From CAYTSW01 sp964440605 (lineage in GTDB: Bacteria > Planctomycetota > Phycisphaerae > Phycisphaerales > UBA1924), in contig CAYTSW010000067.1 of NCBI GenBank assembly GCA_964440605.1, forward strand, positions 1 through 14,950: a stretch of DNA of 14,950 bases, written 5' to 3'. This document shows, piece after piece, positions 1 through 6,886 of this stretch. Every line of letters begins with the position of its first letter. Position 1 is the first letter of the stretch. The notes beneath the pieces are model-generated. The model ran no database searches. It had not been told where the DNA came from and was given only the letters and a program-made list of their open reading frames with translations. The position numbers and the translations under genes were made by a program.

Positions 1-150
1 CTCACGCACGAGCGGTGTGGCGGCGTCGAGATCGATCTGAAAACCGATGTCGAAGGCGAACATCGCGCAGCCGCGTCCTTCGATGGCGAGCGGCGTCCTA
101 GGTGTCGGCGATGGAGCGGGAGCGGTCGAATCGGCGGGGGTGGTGGGCAT
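1..150 (-). CDS. Partial unrecognised protein, N-terminal 50 residues only
   Basis: Reading leftward from an ATG at 150-148, the frame stays open to the window edge, giving the first 50 residues of a longer protein. The first 20 are rich in Pro, Thr and Ala (a disordered-looking tail). They are followed by an ordered-looking stretch, FAFDIGFQIDLDAA. A second in-frame ATG at 63-61, directly before that stretch, is an alternative start. I do not recognise the family. The strand-like N-terminus loosely recalls RMD1/DUF155-type proteins, but this is too weak to assign. It diverges from the helicase gene across 55 bp. I see no convincing promoter or Shine-Dalgarno site for it. Confidence 0.5.
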   Translation of the reverse strand, partial: MPTTPADSTAPAPSPTPRTPLAIEGRGCAMFAFDIGFQIDLDAATPLVRE

Positions 151-194
151 GGCGCGGGTATCGTGACAGGAACGGCGCGTTCGTGCGCAAGCGC

Positions 195-208
195 AAGGAG
201 AAGTCTTG
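195..208 (+). promoter_or_regulatory. Shine-Dalgarno site fixing a TTG start for the helicase
   Basis: AAGGAG at 195-200 lies five bases before TTG at 206-208. No ATG or GTG is comparably placed, and the family Q motif begins about 15 residues after this TTG, so the TTG is taken as the start. Confidence 0.7.
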
Positions 209-1675
209 AGTCAGAACGGGATCATCGAGCGGGTCTTGCAGGAGCGGTTCGGCTTCGAGGCGCTGTTCCCGCGTCAGCGGGTCGCGGTGGGACGCCTGCT
301 CGCGGGCGGGGACGTGCTGGTCGTCCTGCCCACGGGCGCGGGCAAGAGCGTGTGCTACCAGCTCCCGGCGTTGGTGGACCAGGCGCGGCGGCGGGAGGCG
401 GGAGAGGCGGCGGGCGTGGCGCTCGTCTTCAGCCCGCTGATCGCTCTGATGGAGGACCAGGTCGCGTCGCTCAAACGCAAGGGGATCCGGGCGGAGTACA
501 TCAACAGCACGCTGAAGAAGGACGAACGCGAGAAGCGGATGAGCCGCCTGGCCGAGGGCGGGTACGAGCTGATCTACGCGACGCCCGAGCGGATGGGTCG
601 GCCGGGGTTCCGTGAGGCGCTCGAGTCGTGCCCGGGCGGGGTGCGGCTGCTGGCGGTGGACGAGGCACACTGCATCAGCAAGTGGGGGCACGACCTCCGC
701 CCGGCGTATCGCGCGGTGGGGGAGTTCCGGCGTGAGCTGGGCTCGCCGCCGACCGTCGCACTGACCGCGACCGCGACCGAACCGGTGCGCGAGGACATCC
801 GCACGGTGCTGGGATGGAGCGAGGACGACATGCCGCTGGTCGCCTCGGGCATCGAGCGGCCCAACCTGACGCTGGCGGCAAGCGAGGTGTGGGACGACAA
901 GGACAAGCTCCAGGCCATCGAGCACCTGGCGAACGAGCACCGCGGCACGGGCATCGTGTACTTCGCGCTGATCAAAGATCTGGAGCGCTTCGAGCCCATG
1001 GTGCGCCAGGCGCTTGGCGACTGCGCCGTCGAGACGTATCACGGCAAGCTCGACCCGCGGCAGAAGAAGCGCATCTACAGCCGCTTCATCGACGCGACGC
1101 CTGACGACCGGCTCGTATTGCTGGCGACCAACGCCTTCGGCATGGGCGTGGACAAGTCGGACATCCGCTTCATCGCGCACGCGCAGGTGCCGGGGAGCGT
1201 GGAGGCGTATTACCAGGAGGTGGGGAGAGCGGGGCGTGACGGAAAGCCCTCACGCTGCGAACTGCTGTACGCACAGGACGACCTGGCGATCCAGCAGCAG
1301 TTCATCGAGTGGCAGAACCCCTCGGCGGACGTGCTGGTCAGCGCGGCAGCCGCGGCCGAGCACCGCGCAGGCGAAGAGTTCGACCCCGACGACCTCCGCC
1401 TTGATGTGCTCGGCAAAGCGGGCCAGAGCGGGATGATGCAGTACGTCATGATCGAACTCGAGAGGATGGGGGCCGTCGAGCCCGTCGGCGCGATGTTTGC
1501 CGGTTACCGCTTTGTGCGACGATTACGCGACGACGAGGTGGATCCGCAGGCCATGGACGACAAAGAGCAGCGCGACCTCCAGCGGCTCTTGGAGGTCGTG
1601 CGGATGGTCAAGAGCGACGACATCGCCGCCTTCGTGCTGGACTACTTCCAGCTCGAGCCGACGCCGGTGGAGTGA
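206..1675 (+). CDS. recQ: RecQ-family ATP-dependent DNA helicase, short form lacking zinc-binding cysteines and HRDC
   Basis: A 489-aa superfamily 2 helicase expected to unwind DNA 3'-5' in repair. Visible motifs are a Q-motif region (FGF 15-17, Q24), Walker A PTGAGKS (42-48, K47), DEAH (152-155), the RecQ aromatic loop following DEAH (HCISKWGHDLRP, 155-166), TATAT (187-191), the FGMGVDK motif (311-317) and motif VI QEVGRAGRDG (337-346). These make the family clear. E. coli RecQ is about 610 aa and continues with a zinc-binding Cys cluster, winged helix and HRDC domain. Here the C-terminal ~120 residues contain no cysteine after C351. The protein ends in VLDYFQLEPTPVE, exactly where a CxxCDxC motif usually follows YF. 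A helical or winged-helix-like segment sits at about 385-430. The start is TTG with a strong Shine-Dalgarno site. The next gene begins 82 bp downstream. Confidence 0.93.
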   Translation: MSQNGIIERVLQERFGFEALFPRQRVAVGRLLAGGDVLVVLPTGAGKSVCYQLPALVDQARRREAGEAAGVALVFSPLIALMEDQVASLKRKGIRAEYINSTLKKDEREKRMSRLAEGGYELIYATPERMGRPGFREALESCPGGVRLLAVDEAHCISKWGHDLRPAYRAVGEFRRELGSPPTVALTATATEPVREDIRTVLGWSEDDMPLVASGIERPNLTLAASEVWDDKDKLQAIEHLANEHRGTGIVYFALIKDLERFEPMVRQALGDCAVETYHGKLDPRQKKRIYSRFIDATPDDRLVLLATNAFGMGVDKSDIRFIAHAQVPGSVEAYYQEVGRAGRDGKPSRCELLYAQDDLAIQQQFIEWQNPSADVLVSAAAAAEHRAGEEFDPDDLRLDVLGKAGQSGMMQYVMIELERMGAVEPVGAMFAGYRFVRRLRDDEVDPQAMDDKEQRDLQRLLEVVRMVKSDDIAAFVLDYFQLEPTPVE

Positions 1676-1757
1676 TCGTTCTGTACCCGCGCCGCTTGAC
1701 GGGCCGGACGGATTCGCGGAGAACGTTGTCGCGGCGGTCTGTCGCTCGGAGGTCCGT

Positions 1758-1973
1758 GTGCATCCCGTGCAGGTGTTGTTGATCGTGATCGGTGTCTACG
1801 CGCTGTTGGGCGTGGCGTTCGCGGCCGCGTTCCTGACACGCGGCGTGGCGCGCATGGACCCGGCGGTCGCCGGCTCGAAACGGAGCATTCGTGTGCTGCT
1901 CGCGCCGGGCGTGGTCGCGCTCTGGCCCGTGCTCGCGTCGAAGTGGGCGCGTCGCACGAAGGAAGACGCGTAG
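1758..1973 (+). CDS. Small membrane protein (71 aa), first gene of the ferric-reductase/Rieske cassette
   Basis: A 71-aa protein starting at GTG 1758. GGAGG at 1748-1752 lies five bases upstream, which decides the start; the same frame is open further upstream but has no such site. Residues 4-27 form one hydrophobic helix. Then comes a basic stretch with RMDPA (32-36) and a second hydrophobic patch (LAPGVVALWPVLA, 48-60), ending in a basic tail (SKWARRTKEDA). From memory, small proteins with an RxDP segment and an LxPGxxALWP patch occur beside ferric-reductase/Rieske genes in other bacteria; their function is unknown. Its stop TAG shares its last base with the GTG of the next gene, so the two are probably translationally coupled. 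The ferric-reductase context suggests an accessory or assembly subunit, which is inference. Confidence 0.75.
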   Translation: MHPVQVLLIVIGVYALLGVAFAAAFLTRGVARMDPAVAGSKRSIRVLLAPGVVALWPVLASKWARRTKEDA

Positions 1974-2122
1974 TGCGCCGTTCGCACCGACTCGCCCACG
2001 CGCTGGCCTGGACGGTGCTCGTCCCCGCGGTCCTCGCGCTGCTCGCGGCGGCGTGGCTGGGACGGTCGCCCGGGCCGGAGGTGTTCGGCCCGGTGCCGGT
2101 GGAACAGGGAGCGTCGCCGTGA
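1973..2122 (+). CDS. Very small single-helix membrane protein (49 aa)
   Basis: A 49-aa frame starting at GTG 1973, overlapping the previous stop (TAGTG). AAGGAAG at 1959-1965 lies seven bases before it. The N-terminus is basic (MRRSHR), followed by one hydrophobic helix (about 9-30, ending AAAWLG) and a Pro-rich tail with PGPEVFGPVP. The positive-inside rule puts the N-terminus in the cytoplasm and the short tail outside. Its stop at 2120-2122 overlaps the GTG of the ferric reductase gene by four bases (GTGA). The overlap at both ends, the ribosome binding site and the single helix support a real gene despite its size. It is not a family I can name. A small structural subunit of the cytochrome complex is a reasonable guess. 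Confidence 0.65.
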   Translation: MRRSHRLAHALAWTVLVPAVLALLAAAWLGRSPGPEVFGPVPVEQGASP

Positions 2123-3186
2123 CCAACGCGTACAGTTGGGTGCAGTGGAACCGGCACAAAAAGGTCTACGACGCCGTGGTGGTGGTCGGCGTCGTGTTGG
2201 GGATCGGGGCGTTTGTCGGGGTGGGCGTGGCGTTGAACCCAACGCCGAACAACGTGGTGGAACCGATCCTTCTGATGCGGGCGATTGGTACGATGGCGAT
2301 CGTGCTGCTGCACGTCATCCTGCTGATCGGCCCGCTGTCGCGATTGAGTCCGAGGCTGATGCCGCTGCTGTACAACCGGCGGCATCTGGGGGTGGTGTTC
2401 TTCCTGCTGGCGCTCATGCACGCGGCGCTGGCGACACTCTTCTACGGCGCCTTCGGCATCCGCGACCCGCTGTCGGCGGTGCTCGCGGGTTACGACAGCT
2501 ACGCCTCGATCACCGGCTTCCCGTTCGAGTTGCTGGGCTTGCTCGCCCTGCTGGTCTTCTTCGTGATGGCGGCGACCAGCCACGACTTCTGGCTGAAGAA
2601 TCTCGGCCCCCGCACGTGGAAGACGCTGCACATGCTGGTGTATGTGGCCTACGCGCTGCTGGTTGCGCACGTGGCGCTCGGGGCGATGCAGGCCGAGCGC
2701 TCGCTGGCGTACCCCGTGCTGCTGGGCGTGGGCGTCGTGCTGGTGGGCGGTGCGCACCTGTTCGCGGGTTGGCGAGAGCTTAGGCGTGCGGAGCGGGCGA
2801 AGGCGGCTCAGGGGTCCTGGGTGGATGTGGGCCCGGTCGGCGATATCGCGCCCGATCGCGCGAAGATCGTCGAACTCGCAAGCGGCGAACGAATCGCGGT
2901 GTTCCGGCACGGCGACCGCCTCACTGCGATGACCAACGCCTGTGCGCACCAGGGCGGGCCGCTGGGCGAGGGACAGGTGATCGACGGGTGCGTGACCTGC
3001 CCGTGGCACGGCTATCAGTACCGCGCGGAGGATGGATGCTCCCCGCCGCCGTACACCGAGAAGGTCGCGACCTACGAGCTGCGCGTGTCGGGCGATCGTG
3101 TGCTGCTCGATGCGTCGTCCGGCGTCGCGGGCGTCCGACGTGAACCGGTGAGCGTGCCGACACGGACGGAGGGCGGCGATGGCTGA
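2119..3186 (+). CDS. Ferric-reductase-like heme membrane domain fused to a C-terminal Rieske [2Fe-2S] domain
   Basis: A 355-aa protein starting at GTG 2119, with AGGGAG at 2106-2111. The same frame is open upstream, but that part reads as the shadow of the two small genes. Six hydrophobic helices lie at about 17-39, 50-73, 88-110, 135-153, 170-188 and 197-216. H101, H171 and H184 match the heme-ligand pattern of MsrQ/ferric-reductase domains, including the 13-residue spacing between the last two; H65 and H89 are also present. Residues 232-330 form a Rieske domain: CAH (C275, H277), 16 residues, then CPWH (C294, H297), of the ferredoxin or nitrite-reductase small-subunit type. Basic residues flank the even-numbered loops and the post-TM6 segment (WRELRRAERAK), so the N-terminus and the Rieske domain should both be cytoplasmic. 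It probably passes electrons across the membrane; donor and acceptor are unknown. It overlaps the next gene by eight bases. Confidence 0.88.
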   Translation: MTNAYSWVQWNRHKKVYDAVVVVGVVLGIGAFVGVGVALNPTPNNVVEPILLMRAIGTMAIVLLHVILLIGPLSRLSPRLMPLLYNRRHLGVVFFLLALMHAALATLFYGAFGIRDPLSAVLAGYDSYASITGFPFELLGLLALLVFFVMAATSHDFWLKNLGPRTWKTLHMLVYVAYALLVAHVALGAMQAERSLAYPVLLGVGVVLVGGAHLFAGWRELRRAERAKAAQGSWVDVGPVGDIAPDRAKIVELASGERIAVFRHGDRLTAMTNACAHQGGPLGEGQVIDGCVTCPWHGYQYRAEDGCSPPPYTEKVATYELRVSGDRVLLDASSGVAGVRREPVSVPTRTEGGDG

Positions 3187-3949
3187 GCGTGAAGACGTGT
3201 ACGTCGGTTATCGCGCGATGCCTGCTGGTGTGCGCCGGGCGGTAACGGTGATCGTGCCCGTGCTGATCATCGCGATGCTGGGCGTGATGGTGATCTCCGC
3301 CATCGCGATGCGCGACCCCGGCCCGGCGGTCTGGAACACGAGCGCCGAGCGCACGTGGCGCGGTCGGCTGATCATGCATCCTTACCCGATGCTCGCCCAG
3401 CAGACCGACGGAGGCGTGCGCATCCACCTGATCGTCGGCATCGGCAAGGTCGGCGTGCACGACCGCCTCTTCGGGATGGACGGCATGACGCTCGAGCTGG
3501 CGGGGTTCCCGCTCGAGCGGGACGATCGACGGATGATCGAGATTGCCGATCGCGAGGAGGCGGTGAAACTCATTGGGGATGGTTCCTTCGCGCCGACAGT
3601 GCTCCAGCCGGTCGGGTTGGGCGAGGGGGCCTACGCGGGCGAGGTGGTGGACGGCAAGTGTTTCCTCGGCGCGATGAAGCCGGGCGACGGGCCGGCGCAC
3701 AAGGCGTGCGCTGTGCTGTGCATCGAGGGTGGTCTGCCCCCGATGGTCCGCACGATCGGCAGCGACGGTCAGCCGCTGTACATGCTGCTGACCGTGGAGG
3801 GCTCGACACGCCTGCCCGAGCCGGTGCTCAACATGGTTGGGGAGCCCGTGGTCGTGGAGGGGCGCATGGTGCGGCTCGGTGATCTGCTGGTCATCGACTG
3901 TGACGCCGACTGCGTGTCTCGCTATCGGGCGTGGAAGACATCGCGGTAA
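3179..3949 (+). CDS. Membrane-anchored extracytoplasmic protein with a Cys/His motif, partner of the Rieske cytochrome
   Basis: A 256-aa protein with ATG 3179 inside the end of the previous gene; GGAGGG at 3168-3173 lies five bases before it. One helix (about 20-43) follows a basic cytoplasmic N-terminus (GVRR), so the remaining ~210 residues should face the periplasm. A distinctive patch lies at 155-188: EVVDGKCFLG with C161, KPGDGPAHKACA with H174 and C177, then C181 followed by GGLPPM. This C...H..C...C set could bind a metal or a cofactor, or form disulfides. Two further cysteines occur near the end (C241, C245). From memory, a similar C-H-C-C patch is found in uncharacterised proteins encoded beside ferric reductases. 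No enzyme family is recognised. The overlap and topology suggest it accepts electrons from the cytochrome or assembles it. The unit appears to end here, since a 122-bp gap follows. Confidence 0.75.
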   Translation: MAEREDVYVGYRAMPAGVRRAVTVIVPVLIIAMLGVMVISAIAMRDPGPAVWNTSAERTWRGRLIMHPYPMLAQQTDGGVRIHLIVGIGKVGVHDRLFGMDGMTLELAGFPLERDDRRMIEIADREEAVKLIGDGSFAPTVLQPVGLGEGAYAGEVVDGKCFLGAMKPGDGPAHKACAVLCIEGGLPPMVRTIGSDGQPLYMLLTVEGSTRLPEPVLNMVGEPVVVEGRMVRLGDLLVIDCDADCVSRYRAWKTSR

Positions 3950-4071
3950 ACACGGCTGGTTCGCATCCGGATCGGTTGTAAACTCACTTCCCCAGTCGCG
4001 GGCGAAGGCGGGCGGTCCGGGCGCGGTCTGCTCCGCCTGGGCGGCTCGGCCGGGAAACGGGAGAACGCAGC

Positions 4072-6687
4072 ATGCAGGATCGACCCAGCACGATCGCGAG
4101 GCACCTCGCGCTCTCCGACGAGGCGACGCGCGAGGCGGAGCTGACGCGCCTCGACGAAGAGATGCCCGAGCTCGCCGAGCGCGTGCGCGCGATCCTGCGC
4201 GCCGACACGGAGGCGACGCTCGAGACCGTGTCGGACCTGCCCACCGCCGACGTCCCGCCCGGTGAAGGACGCGCAGTGGACGGCCCCGAGCTCGAGGACA
4301 CGGGGCAAGGGCCGTACCGCCTGATCCGCATCATCGGCGAGGGCGGAATGGGGCTGGTGTACCTCGCCGAGCAGCGCTCGACGGGGCAGCAGGTGGCGAT
4401 CAAGGTGCTGCGGCCTGGGCTGGTCGGCGGGCGTGCGGTCGAGCGATTCCGCCGCGAGGTGCGCACGCTCGGGCGCCTGCGCCACGAAAACATCGCGCAA
4501 ATCTTCGAGGCCGGCGCGATCCCCTTGGCCCAGGGCGGACCGGAGCAGCCCTTCTTTGCGATGGAACTGGTCGAAGGTCCGAGCATCACGGCATACGCCG
4601 CGGAGCGCGATCTGTCCGAGCGGCAGATGCTTCGGCTCATGATCACCGCGGCGCGGGCGGTGCACCACGCGCACACGCGCGGGGTGATCCACCGCGACCT
4701 CAAGCCCGCGAACATCGCGGTCACCGACGGAGGGCGCATCAAGGTGCTCGACTTCGGCATCGCACGCCTCGTCGAGGAGGGCGAGCACGACGGATCCACC
4801 CTGACCGAAGTGGGCCAGCTCGTCGGCACGCTGGCGTACATGAGCCCGGAGCAGGCGGGGGGAAAGGCCGAGGCGATCGACACGCGGACGGACATCTACG
4901 CTCTCGGGCTGATCCTGCTGGAAATGCTCACGCGTCGCCCGGCGTCCGACTTCGCCGGGCGGTCGGTCGTGGACTCGCTGCGGGCGGTCGCGGAGCGCGA
5001 GTTGCGTCCGAGCGACGGCCCGCTGCGTGAGCTGGCGAGTGATCTGCGGACGATCATCTGCAAGGCGTGCGCGCGGGACGTGGAGCGCCGGTACGCGTCA
5101 GCCGAGGCGTTCGCGGCGGACCTCGAGCGATATCTGAGACGCGAGCCCATCAGCGCGCGCCCTCCCAGCGTGATCTACACGGGCCAGCTCTTCATCCGCC
5201 GGCACAAAACGGCGGCGGTCGCGGCTGTGGTCTTCCTCGTCACGCTCGGGGCGGGTGTGGCGGCGACGGCGTACCAGGCGGTCGTCGCGACGCGCGAGGC
5301 CGATCGAGCACGCCAGGCCGAGCGTTCGGCGAACGCCGTCCTCGACTTCCTGATCGAGATGCTTGCCTCGGCCGATCCGGAAAACGCGCTGGGCGAAGAC
5401 GTGACGGTGCGCGACATGCTCGCTCGGGCCGAGGACGACCTGACGACGGACGAGGAACTGGCTCAGCAGCCCTCATCGCTCTTCCGCCTACACCAGGCGA
5501 TCGGACAGACGTATCTCTCGCTGGGCCTGTTCACGGATGCGCTGGAGGAGTACGACGCCGCGTTGACGCTCGCCGCCGAGTTGGACGGGGAGCAGGCGGC
5601 GTTGCAGCGGCTGATGGTCAAGCGCGACCGGGCGATCGCGCTCATCGAGATCGGCCGCGTCGACGAAGGGCTCGCGGCGACGCAAGCCGCCTTCGACGAA
5701 CTGGTACGCGACTTCGGGGACGACGCACAGGAGGTTGCCAAGGGACGAATGGAGCTGGCCCGCGCGACGTACGAGGCGGGCGACGTGGAACGCGCCGTCC
5801 CACTCATGGCCGAAGCGCTCGAGGCGATCGACGAAGCGTTTCCCGCGGGCGATCGGCAAGTGATCGTGGCACGCAACAACTACGGTCCGATGCTCAAGGA
5901 CGCGGGCCGCGTGGAGGAAGCGATCGCCATACTGCGTGAAGCCGCCGCTCTCTCGAAAGACGAGTACGGCGCGGACCACCCGCAGACGCTGGTCACGCAG
6001 AACAACCTGGCTGCCACGCTCATGGTGGGCGGGGTGACCGACGAAGCGCGGGAACTGCTCGAACGCGTGTACGAGGGGCGGAAGCGCGTGCTGGGCGATC
6101 GCCACCCCGGCGCCGCTTCGACGGCGATGAACCTCGCGGGGATCTATGTGCAGGAGGCAAGGCTGGATCGCGCCGAGGAACTCACGCGCGAAGCTCTGAC
6201 GTGCTTCGAGGATCGCTTCGGGGAAGCGCACGCCAAGACAAGCGTCGCCGTCAACGTGCTGGCGTACATCGCCGAAGAGCGCGGCGATCTGGAGACCGCC
6301 GAACAGGAATACCGGCGTGCGTTGGACATCCTCGAGAGACTGCCCGGCACAACCAGAGCGGATGTGCTCGCCCCGATGAACAACCTGGCAATGCTCGTGC
6401 AGAAGCGAGGTGACTTCGACGACGCGCTCGCGATGTTCGATGAGTTGATCGAGCGCGCGGTCGCGAGCACGGGCGGGCGCGACAACGTCGTGGTTGCGAA
6501 GTTCATCAGCAATCGCGCCCAGTGTCTGATCGACGCAGGCGAACGCGAACAGGCCGCGACGCAGTTGGAGGAAGCGATTGGGGTGCTCACCGCCGCGGTC
6601 GGGGAAGACCACACCTGGACCCGCGAGGCGAGCGAGCGGCTCGCGGCCGCGAACGGGGCGGGCGAGGACGCCAACCTTCGGGACTGA
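4072..6687 (+). CDS. Transmembrane Ser/Thr protein kinase with a TPR sensor/scaffold region
   Basis: An 871-aa receptor-like Hanks kinase. A short N-terminal helical segment (15-45) precedes the kinase domain (about 82-355): Gly loop GEGGMGLVY (89-97), Lys in AIKVL (K111), catalytic HRDLKPAN (207-214, D209), DFG (227-229), SPE (258-260) and DIYALG (274-279). All catalytic residues are present, so activity is expected. A membrane helix (381-402) follows a basic stop (FIRRHKT). Residues 465-860 are helical repeats. From about 595 they are TPRs of roughly 42 residues of the kinesin-light-chain/TPR_12 type, with aligned Asn at N603, N645, N687, N728 and N771. The kinase would be cytoplasmic and the TPRs outside if the single helix spans the membrane. 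GGGAG at 4059-4063 precedes the ATG. The 122-bp upstream gap has only a weak TAAACT (3979-3984) as a possible -10 and no clear terminator. Substrates are unknown. Confidence 0.92.
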   Translation: MQDRPSTIARHLALSDEATREAELTRLDEEMPELAERVRAILRADTEATLETVSDLPTADVPPGEGRAVDGPELEDTGQGPYRLIRIIGEGGMGLVYLAEQRSTGQQVAIKVLRPGLVGGRAVERFRREVRTLGRLRHENIAQIFEAGAIPLAQGGPEQPFFAMELVEGPSITAYAAERDLSERQMLRLMITAARAVHHAHTRGVIHRDLKPANIAVTDGGRIKVLDFGIARLVEEGEHDGSTLTEVGQLVGTLAYMSPEQAGGKAEAIDTRTDIYALGLILLEMLTRRPASDFAGRSVVDSLRAVAERELRPSDGPLRELASDLRTIICKACARDVERRYASAEAFAADLERYLRREPISARPPSVIYTGQLFIRRHKTAAVAAVVFLVTLGAGVAATAYQAVVATREADRARQAERSANAVLDFLIEMLASADPENALGEDVTVRDMLARAEDDLTTDEELAQQPSSLFRLHQAIGQTYLSLGLFTDALEEYDAALTLAAELDGEQAALQRLMVKRDRAIALIEIGRVDEGLAATQAAFDELVRDFGDDAQEVAKGRMELARATYEAGDVERAVPLMAEALEAIDEAFPAGDRQVIVARNNYGPMLKDAGRVEEAIAILREAAALSKDEYGADHPQTLVTQNNLAATLMVGGVTDEARELLERVYEGRKRVLGDRHPGAASTAMNLAGIYVQEARLDRAEELTREALTCFEDRFGEAHAKTSVAVNVLAYIAEERGDLETAEQEYRRALDILERLPGTTRADVLAPMNNLAMLVQKRGDFDDALAMFDELIERAVASTGGRDNVVVAKFISNRAQCLIDAGEREQAATQLEEAIGVLTAAVGEDHTWTREASERLAAANGAGEDANLRD

Positions 6688-6710
6688 CTCGTTCCGGGCC
6701 GGGATATACT
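6684..6710 (+). promoter_or_regulatory. Probable sigma-70-type promoter of the tRNA-Ala gene
   Basis: CTGACT at 6684-6689 (four of six matches to TTGACA) and TATACT at 6705-6710 (five of six matches to TATAAT) are separated by 15 bp, slightly short of the ideal 17. The predicted start is about 6717, just before the tRNA at 6725. The -35 element overlaps the stop codon of the kinase gene. No terminator separates the two. Confidence 0.5.
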
Positions 6711-6724
6711 CCGTCGGACAATCA

Positions 6725-6797
6725 GGGGCGGTAGCTCAGTTGGGAGAGCGACGGCTTTGCAAGCCGTAGGTCGCCGGTTCGAGCCCGGTCCGCTCCA
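6725..6797 (+). tRNA. tRNA-Ala with anticodon TGC (UGC)
   Basis: A complete 73-nt cloverleaf can be folded by eye. The acceptor stem GGGGCGG (6725-6731) pairs with CCGCTCC (6790-6796) and includes the G3:U70 wobble pair that identifies alanine tRNAs. The D stem is GCTC/GAGC (6734-6737, 6746-6749). The anticodon stem ACGGC/GCCGT encloses TTTGCAA, with anticodon TGC at 6758-6760. The variable loop is AGGTC, and the T stem GCCGG/CCGGT encloses TTCGAGC. The discriminator base is A6797. CCA is not encoded (CTT follows), so it must be added by a nucleotidyltransferase. No integrase or duplicated tRNA end is visible nearby. Confidence 0.96.
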
Positions 6798-6852
6798 CTT
6801 GGTCCCCCAATCGTGCGGGACACGTCAGGGCGAAGAAAATCCGAACATACTC

Positions 6853-6880
6853 TTGCACCTCGCCATGTGTTCGGTATCTT
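6853..6880 (+). promoter_or_regulatory. Promoter of comM, positioned for a leaderless transcript
   Basis: TTGCAC at 6853-6858 and TATCTT at 6875-6880 are separated by 16 bp. The ATG of comM starts only six bases after the -10 box. The expected transcription start, about seven bases past the -10, therefore falls on the ATG. No Shine-Dalgarno-like sequence lies between the -10 and the ATG, which fits leaderless translation. Confidence 0.5.
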
Positions 6881-6886
6881 GTCGGC

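Noticed and set aside
98..1180. 360-aa minus-strand frame opposite the helicase
   Set aside because: Antisense to the conserved helicase motifs; shadow composition. The real minus-strand start in this area is the ATG at 150, in another frame.
1642..3009. 455-aa minus-strand frame opposite the redox cassette
   Set aside because: Composition is typical of a shadow frame (Arg, His, Pro, Gln), and the plus strand encodes recognisable membrane and Rieske domains.
3960..3984. Possible kinase promoter (TTCGCA / TAAACT)
   Set aside because: The spacer is only 13 bp and both boxes match poorly; not reported as a feature.
4011..4037. GGCGG/CCGCC inverted repeat before the kinase gene
   Set aside because: Loop of 17 bases, GC-rich background and no T tract; chance pairing is likely.
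6725..6797. tRNA-Ala as an integration (att) site of a mobile element
   Set aside because: No integrase, no repeat of the tRNA 3' end and no foreign-looking genes in the window; the following gene is the core-type comM.
6802..6824. Possible terminator hairpin after the tRNA (GTCCC/GGGAC, or CGTG/CACG)
   Set aside because: Stems of only four or five pairs and no following T run.
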